Source: Novosphingobium sp. (GTDB lineage: Bacteria > Pseudomonadota > Alphaproteobacteria > Sphingomonadales > Sphingomonadaceae). Taken from it: a stretch of DNA of 64,000 nucleotides. Below, in pieces: positions 18,066 to 27,700 of this stretch. The stretch covers positions 310,001-374,000 of the forward strand of contig NZ_JAPZQX010000002.1 of the NCBI RefSeq assembly GCF_027531025.1. Direction: 5' to 3'. The translations under genes were made by a program, and so were the position numbers. The first letter of the stretch is position 1. Each line of letters begins with the position of its first letter. The notes under the pieces were generated by a model. That model was not told where the DNA came from, did no database searches, and saw only the letters and a list, made by a program, of their open reading frames with translations.

Positions 18066-19061
18066 ATGACCGATATTCCCAACATCCAGCTCGACACAAG
18101 CGGCAACACGATCCTGCCTGCGCCCGACATCGAACTCGACGTGCGCGAGACTTTCGGGATCGATATCGACATGAAGGTTCCGGCCTTCTCGGCGGCCGAT
18201 GAACGCGTGCCCGATATTGATCCGACCTATGTGTTCGATCCGGACACCACGCTGGCGATCCTGGCCGGCTTTGCCTTCAACCGCCGCGTGATGGTGCAGG
18301 GCTATCACGGCACCGGTAAGTCGACCCACATCGAACAGGTCGCCGCGCGCCTCAAATGGCCGTGCATCCGCATCAACCTCGATGCCCATATCAGCCGTAT
18401 CGACCTGATCGGTCGCGATGCGATCGTGCTGCGCGACGGCCTGCAGGTTACCGAATTCCGCGAAGGCCTGCTGCCCTGGGCACTGCAGCACCCGGTCGCG
18501 CTGGTGTTCGACGAGTATGACGCGGGCCGTCCGGACGTGATGTTCGTGATCCAGCGCGTGCTCGAAACCGAGGGCAAGCTGACCCTGCTCGACCAGAACC
18601 GCGTGATCCGTCCGAACAAGCATTTCCGCCTGTTCGCCACGGCCAACACCGTGGGCCTGGGCGATACCTCGGGCCTTTATCACGGCACCCAGGCGATCAA
18701 CCAGGGCCAGATGGACCGCTGGAACATCGTCGTCGGCCTGAACTACCTCCCCGCTGCGGTGGAGAGCGAGATCGTGCTGAAGAAGGTTGCCGACGTGCCC
18801 GACGATACGGTCGACAAGATGGTCAAGGTGGCGGACCTCACCCGCCAGGGCTTCATCGGCGGCGATATCTCGACCGTGATGAGCCCGCGCACCGTGATCA
18901 CCTGGGCGCAGAACACCGCGATCTTCAAGGATCCGGGCTTCGCCTTCCGCCTCTCGTTCCTCAACAAGTGCGACGAGACCGAGCGGATGTTGGTGGCCGA
19001 ATACTACCAGCGCGTGTTTGGTACCGACTTGCCGGAAAGCGTTGTAGCCAAGGGAACCTGA
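18066..19061 (+). CDS. cobS: Aerobic cobaltochelatase CobS subunit (AAA+ ATPase)
   Basis: 331 residues. Walker [10 protein letters not shown] and Walker [10 protein letters not shown] lie in an AAA+ domain that also contains [16 protein letters not shown]. The sequence is CobS-like throughout. With CobT (and CobN) it powers ATP-dependent cobalt insertion into hydrogenobyrinate diamide in aerobic B12 synthesis. The usual downstream partner cobT is absent here: the next gene, 4 bases on, is a broken monooxygenase. The upstream neighbours J-domain and bolA fit the usual CobS neighbourhood. Confidence 0.92.
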   Translation: MTDIPNIQLDTSGNTILPAPDIELDVRETFGIDIDMKVPAFSAADERVPDIDPTYVFDPDTTLAILAGFAFNRRVMVQGYHGTGKSTHIEQVAARLKWPCIRINLDAHISRIDLIGRDAIVLRDGLQVTEFREGLLPWALQHPVALVFDEYDAGRPDVMFVIQRVLETEGKLTLLDQNRVIRPNKHFRLFATANTVGLGDTSGLYHGTQAINQGQMDRWNIVVGLNYLPAAVESEIVLKKVADVPDDTVDKMVKVADLTRQGFIGGDISTVMSPRTVITWAQNTAIFKDPGFAFRLSFLNKCDETERMLVAEYYQRVFGTDLPESVVAKGT

Positions 19062-19065
19062 TCCG

Positions 19066-20852
19066 ATGCTCGATACTGCCGCCATCCGCGCGAAATATGC
19101 CGAAGAGCGTGACAAGCGAATTCGTGCGGAGGGCAACGAGCAGTATCGGGAACTTACCGGCAAGTTCGCCCACCTGAAGGATGATCCCTACATGCCGGTC
19201 ATCCCCCGCGATGGGGTAACCGATCATGTCGATTTCACGTTCATCGGCGGTGGTTTTGCCGGACTGGTAGTCGGTGCCAAGCTGACCGAGGCCGGCATCG
19301 GCAAGGTCCGGATTATCGACAAGGCCGGCGATTTCGGCGGCAACTGGTACTGGAACCGCTATCCCGGCGCGCAGTGCGATACGGCCTCGATGATCTATCT
19401 GCCGCTGCTCGAGGAAACCGGGCACATGCCGAGCGAGAAGTACGCCCATGCGCCCGAGATTCTCGAGCACAGCCGGCGGATCGGGCGGACATTCGGGCTG
19501 TACGAGCATGCGCTGTTCCACACCGCGGTGACCAGTCTTGACTGGGATGACGGCGCTGGCGTCTGGATCGTCAGCACTGACCGGGGCGACCGCTTCACCA
19601 CCCGGCATATCGGGCTCGGCACCGGTCCGCTGCACGTGGCTAAGCTGCCCGGCATTCCGGGCATCGAACGCTTCAAAGGGCACAGCTTCCACACCAGCCG
19701 CTGGGACTATGACTATACCGGTGGATCACCCGAAGGCGCGCCGCTCAGCAAGCTGGCGGACAAGCGGGTGGCGATTATCGGTACCGGGGCCACGGCCGTG
19801 CAGGCGGTGCCGCATCTTTCGGCCAGCGCTGGCACGCTATATGTCTGCCAGCGCACTCCCAGTTCAGTCGATGTGCGGGCCAATGCGCCGATCGATCCCG
19901 AATGGTTCGCTTCGATTGCCGAGCCGGGCTGGCAGTACAAGTGGCTGGACAATTTTGCCGCCTGGCAGACCGGGATGGTCATGCCCGAGGTGGACCTGGT
20001 GGACGACGGCTGGACCGATCTGGCCAAGATGATGCGCGCCAAGATGGCCGCGATCCCGCTCGATCAGCGTACGCCCGAATCGATGTTCGCATCGTTCGAG
20101 GATGCCGATCACGAAAAGATGGAGCAGATTCGCGCCCGCACCGATGCGGTGGTCAAGGACAAGGAAACGGCCGACAAGCTCAAGGCCTGGTACCGCCAGC
20201 TGTGCAAGCGGCCGTGCTTCCACGATTCCTATCTGCAATCGTTCAACAACCCCAATACCGTGCTGCTCGATACCGATGGCAAGGGCTGGAGGAAATCACC
20301 GAGAACGGCATTGTGGTCGGCGGGCAGGAATATCCGGTCGATTGCATCGTCTATGCCTCCGGCTTCGAGGTGGGGACCGACTATCGCCGGCGCTGCGGGT
20401 TCGACGTTGCCGGTCGCGACGGGCGGCTGCTTTCCGAAGCCTGGGCCGACGGGATGCGGAGCAAGCACGGGATCCATGTTCACGGCTTTCCGAACCTGTT
20501 CATCGTCCAGCCGCAGCAGGGCGCGAACCTGATTTCCAACGTGCCGCACAACATCGTTGACAGCGCGAAGACCTTTGCCCGCATCCTGGCCCACATGCAG
20601 GCCCAGGGGCTGAGCCGGGTTGAAGTGACGGCGGAGGCGGAAGAGGCCTGGCTGCAACTGCTCGATTCCGGGCCTGGTCCGATGCTTGGCTCGGTCGATT
20701 GCACGCCGGGCTATTACAACAACGAGGGCAAGGGCTGGGAAGAAGCCGGTGCCGGTCTCGGCCGCGGTTATCCGTGGGGCGCGGTTGCCTATTTTGCCTA
20801 TATCGACGGTTGGCGAAACGACGGAAAGTTCGACGGGCTGGCCTTTCAGTGA
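19066..20852 (+). pseudogene. Baeyer-Villiger-type flavin monooxygenase, interrupted by a frameshift
   Basis: The first frame (19066 to about 20289) encodes the FAD-binding region GGGFAGLVVG, the BVMO fingerprint FKGHSFHTSRWD and the NADPH-binding GTGATAVQAV. The rest of the protein (EEITENGIVVGGQEY onward, including YASGFEVGTDY and FPNLFIVQPQQGAN) is in the next frame. Matching the family pattern needs one extra G in TGGAGG near 20287-20291. No slippery heptamer is visible, so I read this as a one-base deletion (real or sequencing error), not programmed frameshifting. An intact enzyme would be close to 595 residues and insert oxygen next to a ketone. It starts 4 bases after cobS and ends in GTGA shared with the next gene. 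Confidence 0.85.
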
Positions 20853-21733
20853 GCCGTCCAGCTGCTGCCTTGCTGCTGCTGGTTCCGGCAGCAGTGGCTG
20901 CGATCGCCCCCGAACCGCTGCAATCGGAAACCGTCGCCGCCGCCGAAGCGCAGCCCGCTCTCACCGTCAGCCGCTATCCGCTGGTAGTACTGAGCCAGGA
21001 TCGCGTTGCCGGACCGCAGGTGCTGCCCAGCGACGGAGTCATCGCCGAGATTCCGCTGCGGCTCGACTGGTCGGCCCGTGTCGCGCGGGTCGAGGCGCTG
21101 GAGATTGGCGGGGTGCGCCGCGTGGTACGGCCGGATACGCCCATTCCGGGCTTCCGCATCCTTGAGGCAAGCGGGTCGCGGCGGCTGGCCTGCACCCAGT
21201 TTGCGAGGCCTACTGTCGCCGACAACCCGGAGGACGCGCGCGGCAAGCGCTACGATAAGGAGCAATCGCTCTGCCTGCTGGACAGCGATCTCGACGGCCA
21301 ATTCGAAGCCGCCCTGGCCGTCGGCGCGCGTTGGGCGGAAGATCGCGGAATCAAGCCGATCAGGCCACTGGCCTATGCCTTCGAGAACGATGTCATCACC
21401 CAGACGGCGCTGCGGTTCAGGTATTCCGGCAACCGGCGCGGTGGGGGCACGATCAAGGCCTATTACCGCATCGCCGGGGTCGATCTGCCGCTGGTCAGCC
21501 TCAGTTCCGGCACGCCGGACAACCTCGCCAGGCAGAAGGTTCATCTGGAGGTCGCGAAGGGCGCCGCCCCGCAGACTTTTGACCTCTTGGGTGCCACCTT
21601 GCTGATCACGCCCGCGCTGACGAAAGACGGCGCGTTCCATTTCGAGTTCAAGTCTGACTTTCCGCGGCAATCGGTCGATTTCTGGGTCCAGGGCGCGGTC
21701 ACCGCGGTGACCAGCACGACCTTCCGGCCCTGA
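20849..21733 (+). CDS. Exported protein of unrecognised family with Cys pair and DxDxDG loop (paralog A)
   Basis: 294 residues with an Ala/Leu-rich signal peptide ending near residue 20-35, then a largely beta-type sequence. Cys115 and Cys142 flank a variable insert. The loop D145-x-D147-x-D149-G150 followed by F152-E153 comes straight after the second Cys, then comes PIRPLAYAFE and an LRFRYSGN strand. This order recurs in the four proteins at 59.8-63.1 kb, so I regard them as one family. This copy lacks the second Cys pair found there. The GTG start overlaps the monooxygenase stop codon (GTGA). The function is unknown; a periplasmic Ca2+-binding, disulfide-bonded protein is an inference. Confidence 0.6.
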   Translation: MSRPAAALLLLVPAAVAAIAPEPLQSETVAAAEAQPALTVSRYPLVVLSQDRVAGPQVLPSDGVIAEIPLRLDWSARVARVEALEIGGVRRVVRPDTPIPGFRILEASGSRRLACTQFARPTVADNPEDARGKRYDKEQSLCLLDSDLDGQFEAALAVGARWAEDRGIKPIRPLAYAFENDVITQTALRFRYSGNRRGGGTIKAYYRIAGVDLPLVSLSSGTPDNLARQKVHLEVAKGAAPQTFDLLGATLLITPALTKDGAFHFEFKSDFPRQSVDFWVQGAVTAVTSTTFRP

Positions 21734-21756
21734 ACCTGGCCTTTGAAAGGGTACCT

Positions 21757-22287
21757 ATGTCGATCCTTGCCACTTGCCTTGCCCCGCTGCTGCTGGCCCA
21801 GGCTGCGCCGGCGACCCCTTCGGCGGAAACCGGGTGCAAGGCCAGCCTGCCCGAGCAGCCGCCCGTCGCAGCCAAGCCCGCCAGCGGGTTTTATGACAAG
21901 AGCGCCGATGCCCGCGCGGCGATGGACGCAGCATTGGCCGATGCGGCACGAAGCGGGCGTTCGGCGGTCCTCGTCTTCGGTGGGGACTGGTGCCATGACA
22001 GCGTTGCCCTGGCCAAGCTCTTGACCTCGGACGCGTTCAAGGCCGAATTCGGCACGGGCTATTCCGTAACCCTCATCGATGTCGGCGTGCCGCAGACCGG
22101 CAGTGGCCGCAACCTTGAGCTGCTGGCGCGGTTCAAGGTGAAGGACCTGAAGGGCACGCCCGCCATGTTCGTGGTCGGCCCGGACGGCGCCCTGCGCAAC
22201 AAGCGCAAGGACGCGCTATCCTGGCGGAACGCCCACAGCCGGGGCGATGCCGCGATCCTCGACTGGTTCAGGAAGCTCAAGAATTGA
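21757..22287 (+). CDS. Exported thioredoxin-fold protein with WCHD site
   Basis: 176 residues. A signal peptide (hydrophobic core LATCLAPLLLAQAAPA) is followed by a thioredoxin-like domain: VLVFGGDWCHDS at about 72-82 and KGTPAMFVVGPDG, where the cis-Pro precedes the central strand. The active site keeps only the first Cys (Cys79); the second is replaced by Ser (WCHDS). That rules out classical dithiol exchange but would allow single-Cys or ligand-binding roles. AAAGGG precedes the ATG. It directly follows paralog A (24-base gap) and is probably in the same transcript. Confidence 0.72.
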   Translation: MSILATCLAPLLLAQAAPATPSAETGCKASLPEQPPVAAKPASGFYDKSADARAAMDAALADAARSGRSAVLVFGGDWCHDSVALAKLLTSDAFKAEFGTGYSVTLIDVGVPQTGSGRNLELLARFKVKDLKGTPAMFVVGPDGALRNKRKDALSWRNAHSRGDAAILDWFRKLKN

Positions 22288-22305
22288 GGGCTATCCCCAC
22301 AAGCG

Positions 22306-22376
22306 CCGTTCGTCCTGAGCCTGTCGAAGGACCGCCTTTAAGCGGAACAGTGCTTCGACAAGCTCAGCACGAACGG
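22306..22376. repeat. REP-type palindromic repeat, copy 1
   Basis: The left arm CCGTTCGTCCTGAGCCTG... (22306-22332) and the right arm (22350-22376) are reverse complements at 24 of 27 positions, with a 17-base spacer. A second copy lies at 29008-29096. This is the intergenic palindrome very common in sphingomonad genomes. It sits between convergent genes, where it could also act as a bidirectional terminator. Confidence 0.85.
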
Positions 22377-22393
22377 GTGGGTATCAGCCAGCC

Positions 22394-25300
22394 CTACCCA
22401 TCATCCTGGTCTGCGTGGGCCATGGTGCCGCCGCCGGCCGGGCCGGTATAGCCGGTCGCGCCGTCCTTGCCTTCCCACCAATAAGTGGGGCGCTTGCGGG
22501 TGCCGGTCAGTTCCTCGTTCAGCGTCGCGGCGTCGAGCAGGCGGCCGCCCAACATCACCTTGCTGACCCTGTCCGAATTGCGGATGTCCTTGGTCGGGTC
22601 GGCATCCAGCACGACCAGGTCGGCGAGCTTGCCGGGTTCGATGCTGCCGACATCGGCATCGTAGCCGAGCGAGCGGGCCGCCTCGATCGTCCCGGCGCGC
22701 AGCGCCTCGACCGGGGTCATCCCGCCCCGCACGAAGGACCACAGTTCCCAGTGCGCGGCGATGCCCGGTTCCTGCCCATGCGCGCCGATCGCGACCGGCA
22801 CCCCGCGCCGCGCCAGCTTGGCGGCTTCGCGGGCGCTGTCATCGTCCTTGTAATCGCCTTCGGGGGCGATTTCGCGGCGGGCATTGGCGGCAGTCAGGAT
22901 CGCGGCGGGCTGGTGCTTCTGCAGCAGCGGATGCTTCCACACCTCGGTATGGGCGCGCCAGTAGGGATCGCCTGCCGGTCCGCCATAGGTCACGACCAGG
23001 GTGGGGGTGTAGCCCACCTTCGAGCCGCTGTAGAACTGCAGCACGTCTTCATAGAACACGCCCAGCGGCAGGTTGTGTTCCACCGTGGTGTTGCCATCGG
23101 CCACCAGGGTCATGTCCATGCCGAACAGCGAACCGCCCTCGGCCACCGAGCGCAGCCCCTCGTTGATCGCGGCGATCGCCACCTGCTGGCGCTGGTCGCG
23201 GCGCGGCTGGTTGTAATTCTTGAGGCTGTGCGCCCCTTGCGCCTTCAAGCGGCGGACATGGGCCAGAGCATCGTCATAGCTGTCGATCTGGGCATAGACC
23301 CCGGCCGACTTGGCGCCATAGACGATCTCGGCCGTGGAGAAGCTGCGTGGGCCGATCACCTTGCCCGCCTGGACCATTTCCAGGGCCGGGAAGACGGTGC
23401 GCGCGCTGCTTGAGGGATCGTGGCGGGTGGTCACGCCCAGCGCCAGGTTGGTCATTTCCACCCAGTTGGCCTGCGGCGTCACTTCGTCGATCCCATAAGG
23501 CCCGTGAGCGTGGGCATCGATCAGGCCGGGGATGATGGTCTTGCCGGTGGCGTCCAGCGTGGGCGTGCCCGCCGGGATCGTCACCGCCGCCGCCGGGCCG
23601 ACCGCCGCGATGCGGTTGCCTTCGATCAGGATCACCGCATTGTCGATCGCGCCGCCATCGGCACCCTTCATGGTCACGACCCGCGCGCCGACGATCGCCA
23701 CGCGCCCCTTCGGCTTTTCGGCCGTCACCTTCATCGACAGCGAAACGCCGGTCTTGGGCGGTTCGAACTTTGCGGGCTTGGCGCCCTTGGCAGCGGGCGC
23801 ATCGGCGAACATGGCCGCGCGTTCGGCGCTGAACACCGTGGGCCCGAGCGACCAGTTGAGCTTGCGCCCGCCTTCGCTCCAGTGGATCCAGTCGGCCCCA
23901 TCGCCGCTGGCCTTGGTCACGGGCAGGGCGCCGCCCTTGGGCGAAAGGCTGACTTCCTGCGTGCCTGGCAGCAGCGGCACGACAAAGGCCTGGTAGTTCT
24001 GGCGGAAGGCGAGGTACTGGCCATCGGGCGAGACGCGATAGTCGTTGACCAGTTCGCCCTTGGCATGGACGCGGCGCGCCTCGCCGTTGAGGTCAAGGCT
24101 GACCAGGCGGCTTTCCTTCGCATCGCCTTCCATCAAGAACAGGCGATCATTGCTGGCCCCGAACTGCGGGCGATTGCCGTTTTCGGTGATCCGCACCGCC
24201 GCGCCGCCGCTGCTGGCGACGCGGTAGATCCCCGGCTCGACCGAGCCGCGCGGGCTGGACAGATATCCGCCGGCATCCTTCTCGAACACCACGGTCTTGC
24301 CATCGGGGGAGAAGACCGGGCGCTTGTAATGCCCGGCCGTGGCGAGCGTCGTGGCCTTGCCGCCGGTTGCCCCGATCACGCGCACTTCGCCCAGGTCCGC
24401 ATCGGTCCAGCGGACATAGGTGATCCGCTTGCCGTCGGCCGACCACGCCGGATAGGCCTCCATGGCGGCTTCATCGCTGGTCAGGCGGCGCGGTTCGCCC
24501 CCGGCCATCGGCTTGATCCAGAGCTTGCCCAGCGTTTCGAACACCACGCTCTTGCCATCGGGCGAAACGGTCGCGCCGCGCGGCATCTTCGTTTCGAAGC
24601 TGTCCGGGGCCACGGCGACCCGCGGCAGCGGCGGATCGATCACGCCGCGGCTGTCGCTGATCCGGAACGGGATCACCGTGCTCTTGCCCGAAGCCAGGTC
24701 CACCCGGTTGAGCTTGCCCTGCGCCCAGACGATCACGCTGGCCGAATCCGGGGTCCAGGCCATGTTGGGATAGACGCCGGTAACGGCCCAGGTTTCCTGC
24801 GAATCCATGTCGAGCGCATCGAACACCTTGCGATCCTCGCCAGTGGCCAGGTCGCGAACATAGAGCTTCGATTGCGTCGCCTCGCGGCGGACATAGGCCA
24901 TCTTCTTGCCATCGGGCGAGGGCGTGGGGCGCACGGCGCCGCCTTCACCGCCGATCACCCGCTCGGTATGGCCGGTCTCCAGCTCATACCGCTCGATCGC
25001 GAAGATCTGCTGGTTGGAGTTCTGGGCATACTCGAAAATCGGCCCCGGCGTGGTGTTGCGGGTGAAGTAGATGTGCTTGCCATCGGGCGCGAAGATCGGT
25101 TCGCCCAGTTCCTTCTGGTGCGCCTCGTTGGGCCGCTTGACCAGCAGCACCCCGTCACCGCCCGAGACGTGATAGAGCCACACCTCGCCCGTGCCGAGCG
25201 AGCGCTGGGTGGTGAAGTGCTTCTTGGCGACGATGTACTTGCCGTCCGGGCTCCAGCTCGGCTGGTTCATCAGCCGGAAGCTCTCGTTGGTCAGCTGGCG

Positions 25301-25696
25301 CTTGTCGCTGCCATCGCGGTTCATGATCCAGATGTTGTCGCCGCCGCCCCGGTCGGAAGTGAAGGCGATGCGCTTGCCATCGGGCGAGAAGCGCGGCTGG
25401 GTTTCATAGGGCAGGCCTTCGGAAATCCGCGTGGGCGTGCCGCCGGTGATCGGCATGGTATAGATATCGCCCAGCAGGTCGAAGGCCACGGTCCGCCCGT
25501 CCGGGCTGACATCGAGGTTCATCCAGGTGCCTTCCTCGACCTGGATCGGCACTTCGCGAATCTTGACGCCCGGCGGTGCCGCCACGTCCCATTTGGGCGC
25601 ATCCTTGGCATCCTGCGCCAAGGCGGCGGCGGGCAGGGTGGTGGCCAGGCCCAAGGCAAGGGCCAGGCGCGAGGCGGTGCGGGCAAACAGCATCAT
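22394..25696 (-). CDS. Exported propeller-amidohydrolase protein
   Basis: About 1100 residues. A signal peptide (ASRLALALGLATTLPAAALAQ) is followed by a long series of TolB/WD40-like repeats, each with a SPDGKxxxF-type core (residues roughly 60-620). A C-terminal amidohydrolase domain has the metal-binding HAH in GLIDAHAHGPYG and further His in VEHNLPLG and GAHGQEPG. The two-part plan is shared by many periplasmic amidohydrolases annotated as peptidase- or imidase-like; the substrate is unknown. Two adjacent ATGs (25696, 25693) follow GGGGGAG. It is monocistronic, facing the REP element at its 3' end. Confidence 0.85.
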   Translation of the reverse strand: MMLFARTASRLALALGLATTLPAAALAQDAKDAPKWDVAAPPGVKIREVPIQVEEGTWMNLDVSPDGRTVAFDLLGDIYTMPITGGTPTRISEGLPYETQPRFSPDGKRIAFTSDRGGGDNIWIMNRDGSDKRQLTNESFRLMNQPSWSPDGKYIVAKKHFTTQRSLGTGEVWLYHVSGGDGVLLVKRPNEAHQKELGEPIFAPDGKHIYFTRNTTPGPIFEYAQNSNQQIFAIERYELETGHTERVIGGEGGAVRPTPSPDGKKMAYVRREATQSKLYVRDLATGEDRKVFDALDMDSQETWAVTGVYPNMAWTPDSASVIVWAQGKLNRVDLASGKSTVIPFRISDSRGVIDPPLPRVAVAPDSFETKMPRGATVSPDGKSVVFETLGKLWIKPMAGGEPRRLTSDEAAMEAYPAWSADGKRITYVRWTDADLGEVRVIGATGGKATTLATAGHYKRPVFSPDGKTVVFEKDAGGYLSSPRGSVEPGIYRVASSGGAAVRITENGNRPQFGASNDRLFLMEGDAKESRLVSLDLNGEARRVHAKGELVNDYRVSPDGQYLAFRQNYQAFVVPLLPGTQEVSLSPKGGALPVTKASGDGADWIHWSEGGRKLNWSLGPTVFSAERAAMFADAPAAKGAKPAKFEPPKTGVSLSMKVTAEKPKGRVAIVGARVVTMKGADGGAIDNAVILIEGNRIAAVGPAAAVTIPAGTPTLDATGKTIIPGLIDAHAHGPYGIDEVTPQANWVEMTNLALGVTTRHDPSSSARTVFPALEMVQAGKVIGPRSFSTAEIVYGAKSAGVYAQIDSYDDALAHVRRLKAQGAHSLKNYNQPRRDQRQQVAIAAINEGLRSVAEGGSLFGMDMTLVADGNTTVEHNLPLGVFYEDVLQFYSGSKVGYTPTLVVTYGGPAGDPYWRAHTEVWKHPLLQKHQPAAILTAANARREIAPEGDYKDDDSAREAAKLARRGVPVAIGAHGQEPGIAAHWELWSFVRGGMTPVEALRAGTIEAARSLGYDADVGSIEPGKLADLVVLDADPTKDIRNSDRVSKVMLGGRLLDAATLNEELTGTRKRPTYWWEGKDGATGYTGPAGGGTMAHADQDDG

Positions 25697-25796
25697 CGGT
25701 GACAAACTCCCCCAGTCTGGCCCCGGGGTGTTTCGCCCGGAGCCAGCACTGTCAATCATCGGTTCGGCGAACGACTTGGCCGAGGGGACGAGCGGC

Positions 25797-26909
25797 TCAG
25801 GCCCCCGGCGTGACCAGGTACTTCTCGCCAGTGCGGCGGGCGTTGTACATGGCCACCGCTTCGCGGGTCAGCATGTCCTCAAGGTTGCCCTTCTTCGCAT
25901 AGTGGCTGGCGAAGGTGGTGGTCAGGTCCTTCATCACCCGCGCGCGCATCCGCCCGGTCACTTCCGGCCCGGCCTTCATCATGAAGGGGGTCAGCAGCCA
26001 GCCGGCCAGGTCCCAGGTCAGGCCGAAGGCGCGGTTGAGGATCGTCGGCCCCAGATCGAGCGCGCCGTAGATGTAGACCTTCTTCGGCTCGGAAGACCCA
26101 TAGCGGCTGAAGGCAGCACCGCGGCTGGCAGCGGCTTCCATTGCGCTGAGGAACTGGCTGGCCACCGTGCCGCCGCCGATCGGATCGAAGCCCAGCATGG
26201 CCTTGGTTTCGGCAATCGCGTCGATCAGCTTGGGCATGTAATCGGCGTCGGTCATGTTGAGCACGTGGGTCGCGCCCAGGTCCTTCAGCAGCTTCACCTG
26301 CGCGTCCGAACGGACCACGTTGACCAGCGGGATATTGTCCTCAAGGCAGATCTTGACCAGCATCTGCCCCAGGTTCGAAGCGGCGGCGGCGTGGACGATG
26401 CCGGTGAAGCCTTCCATCTTCATCGTCTCGACAAAACCGAGCGCGGTCATCGGGTTGACGAACGAGCTGGCGGCCTGTTCGGCGGTCACGCTGTCATCCA
26501 CGGCAAAGCCCATGTTGGCATCGGCATAGGCATAGGTCGCATAGGCGCTGCCCGGCACGCAGGCATAGCGCTTGCCGAGCAGGGCTTGCGCGGCCGGATC
26601 CTCGCCCGCGGCTACCACGATCCCGGCGCACTCGTTGCCGGCCGGCATGGCCATGCCGTGGCGGGCCTTGAAGGCGCGGGTGGCGGCGTCAGGCATCTTC
26701 GCCACGACCTTGCCGGGGGAATACTGGGCATTGTCGGTATCGGCGCTGGCGAACAGCAGACCCAGGTCCGACGGGTTGATCGGCGATGCCTCAACCTGCA
26801 CCAGCACCTGGGTGCCCTTGGGCGCGTCCCAGGTCTTGTCGTTGAGCTGGACGGTCAGCGTGCCATCGGCATCGAGCTGGGTGGTGAGTTGCTTGCCGGT
26901 AAAGGCCAT
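25797..26909 (-). CDS. MDR-superfamily (quinone reductase-like) oxidoreductase
   Basis: 370 residues of the zinc-independent medium-chain dehydrogenase/reductase type. Landmarks are the catalytic-domain region VEASPINPSDLGLL, GNECAGIVVAAGED, and a cofactor-binding domain with IVHAAAASNLGQMLVKICLE in place of the usual GxGxxG, then LGATHVLNM. It probably reduces quinones or enones with NAD(P)H; the substrate is unknown. GGGAGATAACC precedes the ATG. It stands between the amidohydrolase and truA on the same strand, with gaps of about 100 and 44 bases. Confidence 0.8.
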   Translation of the reverse strand: MAFTGKQLTTQLDADGTLTVQLNDKTWDAPKGTQVLVQVEASPINPSDLGLLFASADTDNAQYSPGKVVAKMPDAATRAFKARHGMAMPAGNECAGIVVAAGEDPAAQALLGKRYACVPGSAYATYAYADANMGFAVDDSVTAEQAASSFVNPMTALGFVETMKMEGFTGIVHAAAASNLGQMLVKICLEDNIPLVNVVRSDAQVKLLKDLGATHVLNMTDADYMPKLIDAIAETKAMLGFDPIGGGTVASQFLSAMEAAASRGAAFSRYGSSEPKKVYIYGALDLGPTILNRAFGLTWDLAGWLLTPFMMKAGPEVTGRMRARVMKDLTTTFASHYAKKGNLEDMLTREAVAMYNARRTGEKYLVTPGA

Positions 26910-26953
26910 TGGTTATCTCCCGATTCTCTGGTTTCAGGATGCAACCTAGTCGT

Positions 26954-27700
26954 TCAGTCGTCAGGGTAAAGCGCCCGCACGAAATAGAGCCCCTCGCTGG
27001 GTGCATTGAGGCCCAGTGCTTGCCGATCGCGCGCGGCGAGGGCCTCGGCCACCTGTTCCTCGCGCCAGCGGCCCATGCCGACCAGCGCCAGGCAGCCGAC
27101 CATCGAGCGGACCTGGTGATGCAGGAAGCTGCGCGCGGCGGCGCGGATGTGCACTTCCTCGCCCGCGCGCTCAACGCTGAGCAGGTCGAGCGTTTTCTCC
27201 GGGCTTTGCGCCTGGCAGTGGACCGAACGGAAGGTGGTGAAGTCATGCCGCCCGACCAGTGCCTGCGCCGCACGGTGCATGGCTTCCGCATCGAGCGGCT
27301 GGGCGAGTTGCCAGGCGCGGTTGGCGTCCAGTGTTAACTGCGCGCGGCGGTTGGCGATGCGGTAGAGGTATTCGCGGCCAATGCAGGAAAAGCGGGCGTG
27401 CCAGTCATCGGGTTTGGCCTCGCAGGCCAGCACGGCAATCGGATCGGGCCGCAGATGATGGTTGAGCGCTTCCATCAGCCGGAACGGATCGATCCGCTTC
27501 TCGACCTCGACATGGGCGCGCATGGCGAGCGCATGGACCCCGGCATCGGTGCGACCGGCGGCGTGGAGCGTGACGGTCTCGCCGGTGGTGGCGTGCACCG
27601 CTTCCTCGACGGCCTGCTGCACGCTCGGCCCGTGCGCCTGCCGCTGCAGCCCGAAGAACGGCGTGCCATCGAATTCAAGGGTGAGGGCGAAGCGGGTCAT
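26954..27700 (-). CDS. truA: tRNA pseudouridine(38-40) synthase
   Basis: 248 residues. It converts uridines 38-40 in the anticodon stem to pseudouridine. The catalytic Asp52 lies in [14 protein letters not shown]; the N-terminus [18 protein letters not shown] and the C-terminal [13 protein letters not shown] motif are typical. The ATG at 27700 gives the standard length and overlaps the stop of the small membrane protein upstream (ATGA). fmt, a second tRNA-related enzyme, is two genes upstream. Confidence 0.95.
   Translation of the reverse strand: MTRFALTLEFDGTPFFGLQRQAHGPSVQQAVEEAVHATTGETVTLHAAGRTDAGVHALAMRAHVEVEKRIDPFRLMEALNHHLRPDPIAVLACEAKPDDWHARFSCIGREYLYRIANRRAQLTLDANRAWQLAQPLDAEAMHRAAQALVGRHDFTTFRSVHCQAQSPEKTLDLLSVERAGEEVHIRAAARSFLHHQVRSMVGCLALVGMGRWREEQVAEALAARDRQALGLNAPSEGLYFVRALYPDD

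Noticed and set aside
19066..20852. Programmed ribosomal frameshift in the monooxygenase gene
   Set aside because: No X-XXY-YYZ slippery heptamer or obvious downstream pseudoknot at the frame change, and the enzyme class is not known to use frameshifting.
23420..25702. A 760-codon open frame antisense to the propeller-amidohydrolase
   Set aside because: The repeated pattern is only the mirror of the SPDGK repeats on the coding strand.
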